Part shown: positions 9,770 through 19,893 of the stretch, piece after piece | Numbering within the stretch: position 1 is the stretch's first letter | How the letters are laid out: each line of letters starts with the position of its first letter | NCBI GenBank assembly: GCA_011319805.1 | Contig: SJRY01000214.1 | Coordinates: 1-20,459 of the forward strand | From: Macrocybe gigantea | Taxonomy: Eukaryota > Basidiomycota > Agaricomycetes > Agaricales > Callistosporiaceae | Reading direction: 5' to 3' | DNA: 20,459 nt | Notes under the pieces: generated by a model | The model's input: only the letters and a program-made list of their open reading frames with translations | Told to the model about the DNA's origin: nothing | Database searches by the model: none | Position numbers and translations under genes: made by a program

Positions 9770-12700
9770 ATGCGGCGTGCCAACAAGAGGCCATTTGCAG
9801 GCTTCAACCGCGCCTCATGGCTTTCGTCATGCTTGCTGCTGATAGCCGTGTTGGCGGTCCTCCCTGGAGCTGTAGCGTTGCACGAAGCAGATGTGGGCAC
9901 CGTTGATTGGCACAAACGCCTGGTGGGCGTGCCGCTGGTTGGCGGAAGGAGTCTGGCGCCCAGCTTCAGCATCGTGGATGGTGTCGGAAAGAACGAGAGC
10001 TCGAGTGACGGAGCAGCTGGGAAGAGGCTTTTGGTTTTTATGGCGACTGGGAACAACGTGTTGGCGGCTGTTGATCCTGTGGATGGAAGCGTCGGTGCGT
10101 TTCTCAGTTCTGCCTCGCAAGACGACACTGCATTGTTTTCATAGCTTGGAGATACGTATACGAGCCTGAAGATGGATAGCTGGATATTACAAGGATGATA
10201 ATCATAACAGTTGCATCTTTCCCAGCCCTACCAAGGATTTCCTGATGTCTGGACTATGTCTGCAGTTATTGCATCGCTTTCGGGCCCTGGAGGTTCTACT
10301 CTCCACGCATTTGAAGCCGCCACCGGTCATCTGGTTTTGGAGAAGCAGTTGCATTCGCCATCGGAGGGTCACCTCTCTGAACCGCATCATCTGGGCAAAT
10401 TCGTTGTGTTCGAGCGACAGCACGGCTCGGGCCTTCCCCACCTCTACGTCCTCACCAACAGCCATATGATTCGCAAGATTGACACGAATATGGCGGAAAC
10501 GCTTTGGGAGTGGTCATCACCCGACCAGACATACATGTTCGCCTGAAATGATGTGTTTGTTTTTTTTTGCAGGCGACTGATGAGCTGCATTTTACAAAGA
10601 TTGTTGACCATATACTCCAAGCTTGTCGCTACTCCTTCGCAATTTACGCCATCGGTGTATCCAAGTCCTTCGCCTCTTTCACTTTGCATGTCATGTCACT
10701 CTCCCCGTCGTCCGGGGAGGTCCTGGCTTCGACCGAAGTTCCGTCGAGCATCAAAGAGGCCGTGACGCAGTTCCTGGTCCTGCAGTCCAATGATGTCATT
10801 CGCCTTGTGTGGCTAGACCAAGGGACCACGATCGCTTCTGTTCCGCTGACGCCTTCGCTCTCTGGACCGTCACGTAAGCCTGTTGCCATGAAAGGAAAGG
10901 GCTACAGCAATGTTGTGGACCTCGGCCCTGTCGTTGGGGAGCAACTGGGATACTTTGTTGCGATGAAGCCGGACGGCGTGGCGAGAGTGGTGAGACTGGC
11001 CGATGGTGCTGGTGCGAGTGAGCTGGACCCGGGGCTGAAAGGCATATGGGAGTTTGGGAAGAGCAAGGAGGCGGGTGAGGACGACTTTTCTGATTCTGTT
11101 TTTACCGGTGCTGTCGCTGAGAACGGCAGGCTAGTTCTGGCCAGGATGTATTGGTCTCATTCGTCTAGGGTAAGTCGACCCAGAGGATTTGCGTTGATTT
11201 TTGATTCCGCAGAAGGCCAAGATGGAAGTCTATTCGCCTACCTTTGGAGAAGCAAAGTCACTCACCTGGACACTTGCGTTTGGGTTCGACACGCTCTCTC
11301 ATGGTATAATCGGCCATCGACCTTTCTTTGTTCATCGACTGCACGAACTGAACTCTCTCGGATCAGGTAGCCCTGGAAGCTACATTTGCGTCTTCGGCGA
11401 TCTTACCGCACGAGTGCTCGTCACGTCCAGCACCGGTTCTCTTCAGCTCTGGCAGGGTGAGGAGTTGAAGTGGACGAGGGAAGAGTCGTTTGCTGCGGTC
11501 CTCCTCGCCAAGTTCGTAGAGCTTCCCGAGGAGAAGGACGGAATGGGCGTTGATCGTGCGAAGGAGACCTTTGTGAACAGGATCACCAGGCAGATTGGGG
11601 ACCCAAAGGTCTGTGACCACTTGATTTTTCTCGACATCCCCTTTTTGTTGATCTGGGGGGTTCATGCAGGACTTTCCGAAATACGTGCTGCACTTTATCA
11701 AGTGGTTCTTTACAGGTTCCTATGACACGCCGGTGACCGTTTCGTCTGCCACGGCGGCGGGCAGGCAGCATCTTGCCCGAGACACCTTTGGATTCCGGCA
11801 AGTCGTTGTCGCCGCTACAGGTTTCGGCAAGATTTTTGGCATCGATTCGAGCAACGGGCGGATTTTGTGGAGTAGGGTGATGGGGCTTGGATGGGCCGAG
11901 GCAGTCGGGGGACGGCTTCATCCCGTGAAAATGTTTGTCGTGAAGAGCGTTGGCGATAATGGTGATGGCGAGGCTGATGTGGGTGATGTTGTTGCGGGAG
12001 GCCCGGAGGTAGCGGTCGTTGTTCAGAGGACGGCAGAGAATGTAAGCACTTTCTCTTAGGTTTCCTGATGGCGGATATTTTGATGCATCACAGGGTTTGG
12101 TTGACACCGTGATATTCCACGTCGACGCTCTGAATGGCAGACGTCAAACACGCTGCGAAATCCAACGATGACGGACGTAGCATCCTGGAAGGCGTCGACG
12201 TCATCTCAGGCCCATTAATAGATTCTCACCTTCTGCAAACAGAGTCGCGCAAGATCGTGGTGCTGCTCAATGAATATCTCCAGGTCTGTCTGTACCCGGA
12301 CACCCCAGAAACTCAGGCTGCCTTCAAGAAACTCGCACCCAAGCTGCACGTGCTGCTTTGTGCAAGCGTAGGTGATGATGCTCAAGCGTCTGACGCATCT
12401 GCAGCTCTGCCTCCTCGTCGAGGGCTGATGGGCCACCAATTCGCGCTGGACCCGGCGCTGAGCGACCGGCATGTCGCGTATTCGATGTGGACGTTCTTGC
12501 TGCCGGAGGACGAGGATGTCATGGCGCTTATTCCACCAGCGGGCAGGGGCAAGCCCATCGCGAGTTTTGGCAAGGTCCTTGGGAATGGGACGATGCTGTA
12601 CAAGTATCTGAACGAGAGGCTGGTTGTGCTGCTGACCAAGCCTGTGTCGATTCCGGGAGCTGCAACGTCGGTAAAGCCAACAAAGGCGAGCACGGGCTGG

Positions 12701-13651
12701 CCAAAGACGTGTGGTGTATATGTCTTGGACAGCATCAAGGGCAGTCTGATATACCGCGCGACCGTCCCTGCGCGTTCCTCGCCGCCTGCGCTGGGGTCTA
12801 GAACGCCAGAGTGCGACGTAAAGGCGAACCTGGTGGAGAATTGGCTGGTGTACAGGTATTATGACGAGGACTTTGGCGCGAAGGGCACGACGAAGGGGTG
12901 GAGGATCGTCACTGTGGAGTTTTATGAAGGCGATGCGGTGGACGAGAAGACTCGGAGGTTTGTAGTTCGTTCTGTCGTCGTTGTTGAACCGGTCCTTATC
13001 TCTGCTGGTTCAGACATGTCGTCCTATTCGCAAGACGCTTTAAACGCGAGAGCGATCGAGCAGAGCTTTATTTATCCCTTTGAGATAACGGCCATGGCGA
13101 CCACTCAAACGAAATTTGGCATCACGCTCAAGGACTTGATCCGTGTGTATTTCGCTACACCTGTCTCGCGCGGCTTTATCTAACGGATTTCTTCACAGTT
13201 GCCACAAGGAATCATCAAGTACAATCCATCCCCCGACGCTTGTTGGACCCCAGACGACCCAACCGGAAACCGACTGCTGAGGAACAAGAAGAGTTCCTAA
13301 TACCTTACGATCCAGTGTTGCACTACGATCCTAAACGTGTATTATCGCATAATTACGAGGTGCACACAGATTTCTCTTGTGTCGCAACCAGAATTTGACT
13401 CCGCCTCACAGGTTGCTAACGCATATAAAATCATCACAACACCTGCATTACTAGAATCCACCTCATTGGTTCTCGTTTTCGGACTGGACATGTTCCTGAC
13501 TCGCGTAGTGCTGTCGAACACGTTTGACGTCCTCAGCAAAAGCTTCAACAAGGCCCAACTCGTGTTCACGGTCGCAGGGCTGGCGTTGGCCATTGTGATT
13601 ATGAAACCGATGGTCAAGAGGAAGCTTTTGAGAGAGAAGTGGTACCAGTGA
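9770..13651 (+). CDS. EMC1: ER membrane protein complex subunit 1 (EMC1), about ten exons
   Basis: EMC1 is the large lumenal beta-propeller subunit of the EMC, which inserts tail-anchored and multi-pass proteins into the ER membrane. The ATG at 9770 precedes a signal peptide (hydrophobic about residues 17-36, LLLIAVLAVLPGAVA) and then DVGTVDWHKRLVG. Family blocks follow: ASLSGPGGSTLHAF (10270-), LSEPHHLGK, SFASFTLHV (10665-), GSLQLWQGEE (11433-), FGKIFGIDSSNGRILW (11824-), ILEGVDVISGPLI (12180-), PRRLLDPRRPNRKPTAEEQE (13230-), and a C-terminal membrane helix (AQLVFTVAGLALAIVIMKP) with the basic tail KRKLLREKWYQ. Predicted introns are 10095-10144, 10210-10265, one ending 10573, 11170-11212, 11304-11366 (optional, 63 nt), 11609-11669, 12042-12093, 13143-13198 and 13360-13411. 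One-base losses are needed near 10175 (otherwise TAG at 10177) and near 12138. The donor of the intron before 10574 is not clear, and the stretch 10600-10650 may also be shifted. Unlike its neighbours it shows no point-mutation stops. Confidence 0.92.
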
Positions 13652-14007
13652 AAGAAAAAAAGTTGTTTTACAGTTTGCTGTGGCGGGTCACTTGTGCTGT
13701 GCTTATTGCATTGCTATATTCTTATTCCATCTCGGGGATACATAGAAAACATGTTGTGTACCGTATATAACTATCAAGGCTATCAGAGCCGCGCTACTGT
13801 GGTTGGAAGGTATGACTATGGGAAATATGTAGCTTTATCTTGGGGTCAAGAGACTAGCCACAGCAGTGGCATCACACAATCTCGGCCACATGAACGAATT
13901 GGTGCACGTCCTAACCTGCCCTAAACTCGGCGTCCTCACAGCAATTTGTAACCTCATACTTGGATAGTATCTTCAACGTCGCGCCTCCCTGCTGAAATAC
14001 CCGTAGA
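13652..14007. other. Intergenic between EMC1 and the SNF2 pseudogene
   Basis: This stretch of 356 bases holds the EMC1 3' end and the 5' leader of the SNF2 gene. I see no gene-like frame, repeat or structured RNA. AT-rich stretches such as TTGCATTGCTATATTCTTATT (about 13705-13725) may belong to the EMC1 3' UTR. Confidence 0.5.
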
Positions 14008-17000
14008 ATGGACAGTGAAAACGATGAGATGGACTTGTTTGGTGTTGAGGATGGTATCATCCTTGACATTTCAACAATATGCAGCTCACAAGCTTCCAAC
14101 GCGTCCCCGGACTACAGCCAAGTGCCGCGACGCTCCTCACGGAAATCCGTTCCAGTAAGAAAGGAAATCAGCATGCTGGTGAAATATGAGAGGAAACGGA
14201 AGCGACCATCTGCCACACGAGGAAATGATGTTGCGAAGAAGGCCCGACTTGAGGAGCAAAAAGCTGTGCGTCCCATTGCTGATTCGTCTGTGCCAATGCT
14301 CATCAAGCTTATAATTCTGACCTCTCTTCCCTTTCAGGTAGGCAACCGGCATTGTAAACGACCTCCGGGATACTCGTGACAAGGTCAGAAGGAGGTGGTT
14401 CTATTGCCACCGCAGCCTCGTCGAACCTCAATTGCCCCTCAACAGCGGATTTTACGATCAGCTGCACAGGGAGTTGGGAACGTCGAACAGAGTAACGTTC
14501 GTTCCTCATAGTGAGCTGTACGAACAACCCAAGTCGGTCGTCGGCTCGATGAAGGATTACCAGGTCAGTGTATCTTTGGTCTAACGTTCGACATGGGTGA
14601 GTGAACGACAGAATGGTAGCTTTCTGGATTATCGTTTTTGGTGTACATGTATCGAAATGGTACGTTCTTGGTTTAAATGTTGTCCATTCTTCCTAGGTAA
14701 TGAGACTGTCAGGAATGAACTGCATTCTGGGTGACGAGTAAATTTCCTCACTGCCCTTATGCCAAGATGACGCTGAGCAAGCCTGACAGGATAGGCCTAG
14801 GAAAGACACTCAGACGCTCTCGCTCTTTGCCTACATCAAAGAAGACTCTGCTGGTGAATATACCGTTCCACCACTGTCACTTTGAGCGACATGTTCATTT
14901 GGTCCAGGCTTTCATCCTCCTCATCTTGTCATTTGCCCGCTTTCGGTTTTGTCGTCGTGGGTATCGGTAGGTTGAGCGCGCAAACTTATTCGTTCTGTCT
15001 GAAAATGCTCTTACACAGGAAGCGGCATGCTGGGTGCCGTCGTCGTGCTGCGTAAAGTTCCATGGGAATGACAGCGAGCACCAACGACTCAAGGACTCGC
15101 TTCGCGCTGATCGCAATTTCGATATCATGTTCACGACATATGAAGTCTATGTCGCCCAAGACACATGGTTCAAGTCCAACAGGTGGATGTATTGCGTACT
15201 AGACGAAGGCCACAGAATTAAAAATTCGGACATGAATCTGGGCAACAAGTTGCAGACATTAGGGTCATTATTTCGACTGAGTCTGTTTTTCTTCTACACC
15301 ACGATACTTCTCTTTATTGACAGTTTCTTGATTAGTTTTGAGTGGTACACCTGTACAAAACAACCTGGTGGAACTCTGGAGCCTCCTGCATTGGTTATAT
15401 CCCTTCGTATTCACGCAGGCCACTGAACATAGTTTCAAGGACTCGTTCGACCTCACTCGAGGCTCATACGAGCTGTCGTTCCTGAATTCTGCCAAGAAAC
15501 TCCTTTCCACAATCATGCTCCCCCGTATGAAGTCGGTCGTGATGCAAGATGTCCCACCTTGAGAAGAATTGACCCTCTTCATTCCGTTGACTGAGATGCA
15601 GCGATTCTGGACCTATTGCTTGCTCACAAGAATGGATGCACCTGACCTGAAGAAGATTTTCTCTGGCAACATTAAGAATGAATCCCTTGATGAGGACCTT
15701 CCTGCTGACCTTCGCAATCCACGGGAGGTCCTATTGAATTTTGATAACCAGTCGCACATTGAGCAATTCCGAGGAAATACAGGCAAAGCATTGCGTTTGT
15801 CCGCTTTTCGCACACACAACGTTATTCTCATCTAATTCGTCCTACTCAGAATGGAAAAAGTTGATGAATCTCCTCCTTCAGTTGTGCAAAGTTTGCGACC
15901 AGTAAGTCGATCACAAATCCCCTTCCACGAGCATTTCTGAAAATTTTAAAGCCTGTACACTCTCCCCAATGCGGAGCCTGAGCCATATGACGTCGCTGAG
16001 CATGTAATCACGGCATCTTCTAAGCTGATCGCCATCGACAAAATACTCACCAACATCCTTCCAAAGGCGAAAAAGTGCTTATATTTTCCATAAGTCAAAC
16101 CTTCTAGAGGAGAGAAACATCACTTAACACTTCTGTCTGTCCCTAGCAATTTACAAAGTGTGTAGTGCTTTAACTTTAGCGTACGATCGAAGCCAATCAT
16201 CCATCTTCCTGTCAGCATGCTAGATATCCTGGAGGACTTCTTGACCTTGAGGTCGATATCTTATGCACGTCTGGATGGCCAAACACCACGGGCTCGACGA
16301 GCCCTGGATATAAGACTAGTAAGGAGCTATCCCAGTGTTTCTAGATTGACTCCGATTGTTGACACACTTCCACATCTAGTTTCAACAAGAATTCTCCCGT
16401 GAGTCGACATCACGACTGATTGCCAAGGCATATTTACAAAGCGATTGATTCCCAGCGTACAAAGTCTACTTGGTTTCCACGAAGGCCGGAGGTCTAGGCA
16501 AGTACCCAGAATGCTTCACCGAGATGACATCACCAACAGGTCTCCACAGGGATTAATCTTACCAAAGCTACCGCTGTCATCATGTGCGAGCCAGATTGGA
16601 ACCCACAGAATGAGCTTCAAGCAATCGCAAGAGCACACCGCATTGGTCAAACGAAGGTTGTCAAGGTATGCAAGACCAGAATATCACCTGAGGTGAAGGA
16701 ATAATGGTGATTCAACAGGTCTACCATTTGATCTGCCAAGGAAGTGTCGAGGACCAAATGCTCGATCGATTGTGCAGGAAACTCTTCTTGTCCGTCAAGA
16801 TCATGGGCTCCGACAATCCGGACACATCGCAAAACATGACCATGGGCCAAAATGAGCTAGTCAATATCCTGAGGATGGGAAGCAGTGTCTTATCTGAATC
16901 GTGCCCTGGAAGGAATATCGAAGAGTTCGCAAAGGCGAGCATGGAAGAGATCCTCGAGAATTCTCGGTCTCTGGAGGGAGCCCGAGCTCCGGGACAGGCT

Positions 17001-17078
17001 CTCAAATCGCAGGCTCAGTGCCGCCCCACACCTCCTGTCCACTCGTACCACAGTCAAACGCAGGCATCGGCACCGTGA
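14008..17078 (+). pseudogene. SNF2-family chromatin-remodelling ATPase, decayed and 3'-truncated (copy B)
   Basis: The ATG at 14008 starts an acidic then basic N-terminus (MDSENDEMDLF; KYERKRKRP). Helicase motifs follow: GDExGLGKT at 14725-14810 (Met replaced by Ile), LVICPLSVLSSW (14926-), VLDEGHRIKNSD (15206-), LSGTPVQNNLVELW (15337-), LPNAEPEPY (about 15964-), LDGQTPRARRALDI (16271-), STKAGGLGINLTKA and [15 protein letters not shown] (16640-16725). About 15 exons are predicted, with introns 14266-14341, 14564-14619, 14660-14712, 14738-14789, 14854-14907, 14967-15018, 15281-15335, 15795-15849, 15902-15951, 16090-16146, 16158-16215, 16319-16379, 16498-16549 and 16666-16718. Disabling changes are a missing base in motif I (about 14805), TGA at 15560 (CGA in the PPREEL motif) and at 16446, a missing base near 16066, and donor GTAAGT to ATAAGT at 16090. 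Two consensus Arg are Cys (QLCKVC, RLCRKL). The usual long C-terminus is absent and the frame ends at 17078. DEGH in motif II fits an ISWI/LSH-like group, but I cannot assign the subfamily. Confidence 0.88.
16147..16157 (+). other. Predicted 11-nt micro-exon of the SNF2 gene
   Basis: CAATTTACAAA lies between an acceptor (CCCTAG, ending 16146) and a donor (GTGTGT at 16158). Joining ...ATATTTTCC + CAATTTACAAA + CATGCTAGAT gives LIFSQFTNMLDILEDF, the expected helicase-C motif IV, so the tiny exon restores the family consensus exactly. The flanking introns are 57 and 58 nt. The upstream intron's donor is ATAAGT rather than GTAAGT. The same 11 bases occur in copy A at about 960-970. Confidence 0.7.
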
Positions 17079-18080
17079 AGAGCGGAGCCTGTGCTGAAGG
17101 AGGAGATACAGGAGGACCTGCGGCTGCGGGGCAGGGATCCTTGGAGGCGGTGAGGGGTGACGGTGGTGTGTCCCCGCGAATCGTCATCTGAGGGTGTGGT
17201 GGGCTCAGTGGCTTCACGAACAGGCATGACAATGGCAGGGATGGGGTGATCCATGACGACTGTGGGTGGTAATGCCTCGCGCTCCTGCGGTGCAGGTCGT
17301 TTGGCAGTCTCGGGTGCCGCGTGTGCAGCATTGCGTTCTACAGCGTCTTTGAATGGTTGCGGGACATGTTGGTTGGGTGTGATGCTGAGGTCCTCCACGG
17401 GCTCGTCATGGATCGGTATATAAAAGTAGGACGTGCCTGCACCCGCACCGGCAAGGCCTGGAGGTGGGGTGTGCAGCTCGGGGGTCGGGGAATCTCTCGG
17501 CTTGGGGCTGAGCACAAATGCAATGAATTGAAGAGGGAGCCGTGAAGGTGTGATAATCAGGCGAGGCATCACTTCATTTGGCCGAACACTAGGGCCTAAC
17601 ATAACACCCACGCCTCGTTGTTTTCACGCTGCACCTCAGATTGATAGCGGATTCCGAGCTCGGCCATAACATGGTATTTTGGCATCACGCTCTGCATTGT
17701 TTCCGTGTTCATGACATAGACCATGGAGCCTGGAGAATAGCAAGAGTATGGCAGTCGACAGGACTTTGTTCGTGGTTCAAGTAAAACGTTCCATTCAGAG
17801 GCGCATCACAGCCACACCAAGCAGAAAATCCAATTCCCTTGGCCTCCTCAGTCTCGCCTCCGAGTTGCAGTTCCAATTGTACTCTCCTATTCATGCAGTC
17901 CTTCTCGAGATTCATATGATGTCTTCCAAAAACTCGCCGCCGCCGTTCAACCTCCTGAAATACCACCAGCCGAAATTCCGTATAGCCGAAGTTGCGCGGG
18001 GGAGCTTGGACAACATACCACCTTTGAGTGAGCAGTCGAAATGGTGGGCATCATCTTTCATCTCGCTTCGTTGCATTTAG
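17054..18080 (-). other. Unrecognised minus-strand reading frames, possible former gene (copy B)
   Basis: A possible start at about 18063 gives MKDDAHHFDCSLKGG and runs to about 17920. A further frame carries RRVQLELQLGGETEEAKGIG (about 17890-17830). After a plausible CTCCAG acceptor near 17731, GSMVYVMNTETMQSVMPKYH runs to a TAG at 17596. A last frame (17054-17611) reads MLGPSVRPNEVMPRLIITPS then a Pro-rich tail with SYFYIPIHDEPVEDLS. These fragments are in different frames and could be pieces of one gene broken by missing bases or introns. No domain is recognised. The 3' end is convergent with, and partly overlaps, the truncated end of the SNF2 pseudogene. Confidence 0.4.
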
Positions 18081-18090
18081 AGTCTAGCAG

Positions 18091-19560
18091 CTAATCACCC
18101 GATTCATTGCCCTCCCCTGGCACAATCGCCTGATTCTGTGTCCTGGTTTGCAGCACCTCGCGGCGTACTGCCCGCCAGAGTCGCATATAACCACCTTCCC
18201 CCTGTCCAGATGCACCGCCGTGCCTGCTCGTGCACTCCGGTGCCAGCATCATCCTCTTGGCCAGGGCCGCCGCAGACCCAGTAACACTGCCTGTGTGAAA
18301 TGACAATGAGGGCGAGGAGGCGGCGAGGCTCCAGTCGTTGAGGAGGCGCTTGCCAATGTCACGGATGGCGATGAATTTGAGCGTTGGGTGGGGCGGTAAC
18401 AAGAAATGTGGTGCGATCCAATCAGGGTGCTGCCAGTTCCATTCAGCGTCAGCACTACATATGAATTGCACGAGGTTCGGACACCACACGCAAGTGGGAT
18501 GGCACGCACCAAGGCATGCGGGTGGAACGGGGTGGTGAGGTAGTGCTCTTCAATCATGGACGAGGAATGGCTGAGTTCGAGCTGGTGCAACTTGGGTCCG
18601 TGCACGATGAAGAACTGCGAGAAGCCAGAAGAGGTGTAGGAAAAGTCAGCTGAAAAGACGGAGAGATTGCGCAAGACTGGCATCTCCCAGGTCAAGAGGA
18701 TTTGGAAGGCAGCATTGTCGAGGGTGACTTTGAGTGAGCGCAGAGCAGGGAGCGTCAGAGGCGCGTTGCAAGCATTGTCGAACTGGGCAAAGGAAGAAGA
18801 TGACGCGACAAAGCGCAAATGAGTGGAGCAGAATGTCAGCTCCAGAAATTCCAGATTATGCATGATAGTGTCCAATCCAGGGGTCATGGTCAGAGTTTGG
18901 ATGTAGGGGACAGCACGATCTTCCTCACGGTCATAATTTGTCCAGGAGAGCCTTTTGAGGGAATTTCCGGGTTGCGCCAGAGCGGAAAGCAGCTGCTGGG
19001 GAGAGGTGTGGGGTTTGCAGGATTCTTCGTATAAGTTTCACGAAACGCTGATGGAGTATACAGTCAAGTGAGGCGCGTAATCCAAAATAGTGCGAAGATC
19101 GGTTGGACAGCATTTCTCCAGGTGGGTGTCTCTATGTGGAGGCGCCGGATGTATTTGCCCTTGTTCTCTCCAGGAGTTTGGTCGAGTTGCTGCTGCAGGG
19201 ATGACGCGAGTGCCTTGGCCTGGCTGGCTTTGCTGATCCAGATGAACTCATAGAGGACCTCCTGGGCATAATCATGCCAAGCTCGGCAGACGAGAGTGAA
19301 GAAAGCTTTTTGGCGCATGATGGCATGGTAGTAGGCTAGACAGTAGCAGAGATGAGAATGAGAATGCGGTAGTGAGAGAAAAGAGATGGCGTCCGAGGTC
19401 GGGGTGAGAGAAGAGCAAAAGAGGAACGGGTCAAGCGGGGACTGGCGAAGGGATGCATGGGTGGAAATGGCGGGGAACTGGCATAACGCATGATAGCAAT
19501 CCATAGCTCGGGTGGTAAGTAGGAAGGCGTCCTAGTCAGGATGGCGGCAAACTTGCCCAA
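18091..19560 (-). pseudogene. F-box protein with LRR-like C-terminal part, interrupted
   Basis: The N-terminal part reads ILTRTPSYLPPELWIAIMRY (F-box-like, about 19540-19490), then FFTLVCRAWHDYAQEVLYEF (about 19300-19240). Leucine-rich segments follow, including FLELTFCSTHLRF, LPALRSLKVTLDNA and FFIVHGPKLHQLELSHSSSM (18830-18560), and the tail [12 protein letters not shown] ends at a stop at 18091. F-box proteins recruit substrates to SCF ubiquitin ligases, and agaricomycetes carry large, fast-evolving sets. No in-frame ATG is seen before the first block, which opens with TTG at 19560, so a 5' exon may be missing. The frame changes near 19128 and 18490. A TGA at 19038-19040 replaces the Arg of an expected SxRNLYEE motif (CGA to TGA at CpG); a 51-nt intron skipping it is a weaker alternative. 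The last exon lies inside repeat copy B. Confidence 0.7.
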
Positions 19561-19570
19561 TGGCAGTTTC

Positions 19571-19801
19571 GCACTTCGGAAAGCGTGGTCAGTAATAATT
19601 CAGAGCAATGAGGATGAATGGAGTGAAAAAAAAGGAGAAGGGCGCTGGCCCGATGACGAGGCAATAAACTACAAGATGGTCAATTCTCTTTGACCGCATG
19701 AGGACAAAAGAACAAAATTGGGCTAATGGGGCAATGCTCACAATTTTTGACGAGAACGTCGCACGTTTAACACCATGCGTCAAAACGTCGCCAAACATGT
19801 C
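19571..19801. other. Spacer upstream of the F-box gene
   Basis: No supported gene. It includes an A-rich run (about 19625-19635) and sits between the F-box 5' end and its inverted fragment, so it is the loop of an imperfect inverted repeat. The 14-mer TTAACACCATGCGT at 19767-19780 recurs at 19880-19893. Confidence 0.5.
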
Positions 19802-19880
19802 ATTGGGCAAGTTCGCAAGTTCGCCTCCATCCTGACTAGGACGCCTTCCTACTTACCCCCATGCATTATGCCAGTTCCCT
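19802..19880 (+). repeat. Inverted partial copy of the F-box gene 5' end
   Basis: On the + strand ATTGGGCAAGTT, then CCATCCTGACTAGGACGCCT and TCCTACTTACC, then TATGCCAGTTCCC match, in the same order, the minus strand of about 19562-19475. Two differences stand out: a small duplication of AAGTTCGC-like sequence after the first block, and loss of about 20 bases encoding the PELWIAI part of the F-box. It is flanked by a direct 14-mer repeat (19767 and 19880). It is a non-functional gene fragment. Transcription through both arms could form a hairpin, but there is no evidence for that. Confidence 0.85.
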
Positions 19881-19893
19881 TAACACCATGCGT

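Larger units (their letters stand above)
15174..18235. repeat. Dispersed segmental duplication, copy B
   Basis: This is the direct-orientation counterpart of 1-3035. It contains SNF2 exons 7-15, the unrecognised minus-strand frames and the last roughly 45 codons of the F-box gene at 18091. Reading frames are better preserved here than in copy A. Where the two differ by substitution, copy B usually has CpG and copy A TpG or CpA. The right edge falls near 18235 inside the F-box gene's last exon. The left edge cannot be placed because copy A starts at the window boundary. Confidence 0.95.

Noticed and set aside
10444..12107. Long minus-strand ORFs opposite EMC1
   Set aside because: They are shadows of the EMC1 exons in GC-rich coding sequence. 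They show no motifs and are interrupted at EMC1 introns.
14854..14907. A further in-frame TGA at 14883 in the SNF2 pseudogene
   Set aside because: It lies inside a good 54-nt intron (GTGAAT...GTCCAG) whose removal gives KEDSAGFHPPHLVICPLSVL, so it is not a lesion.
1..18235. The two 3-kb copies as LTRs of a large retrotransposon or ends of a composite element
   Set aside because: They contain exons of a SNF2 gene and an F-box tail. The interval holds ordinary nuclear genes with introns, and there is no reverse transcriptase, integrase, gag or transposase frame.
381..19040. Reassigned stop codons (TGA as Arg, TAG as Gln)
   Set aside because: TGA replaces consensus Arg three times and TAG replaces Gln, but each is one C to T step from CGA or CAG and occurs together with other C-to-T lesions and broken splice sites. 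EMC1 reads normally and ends at a standard stop.
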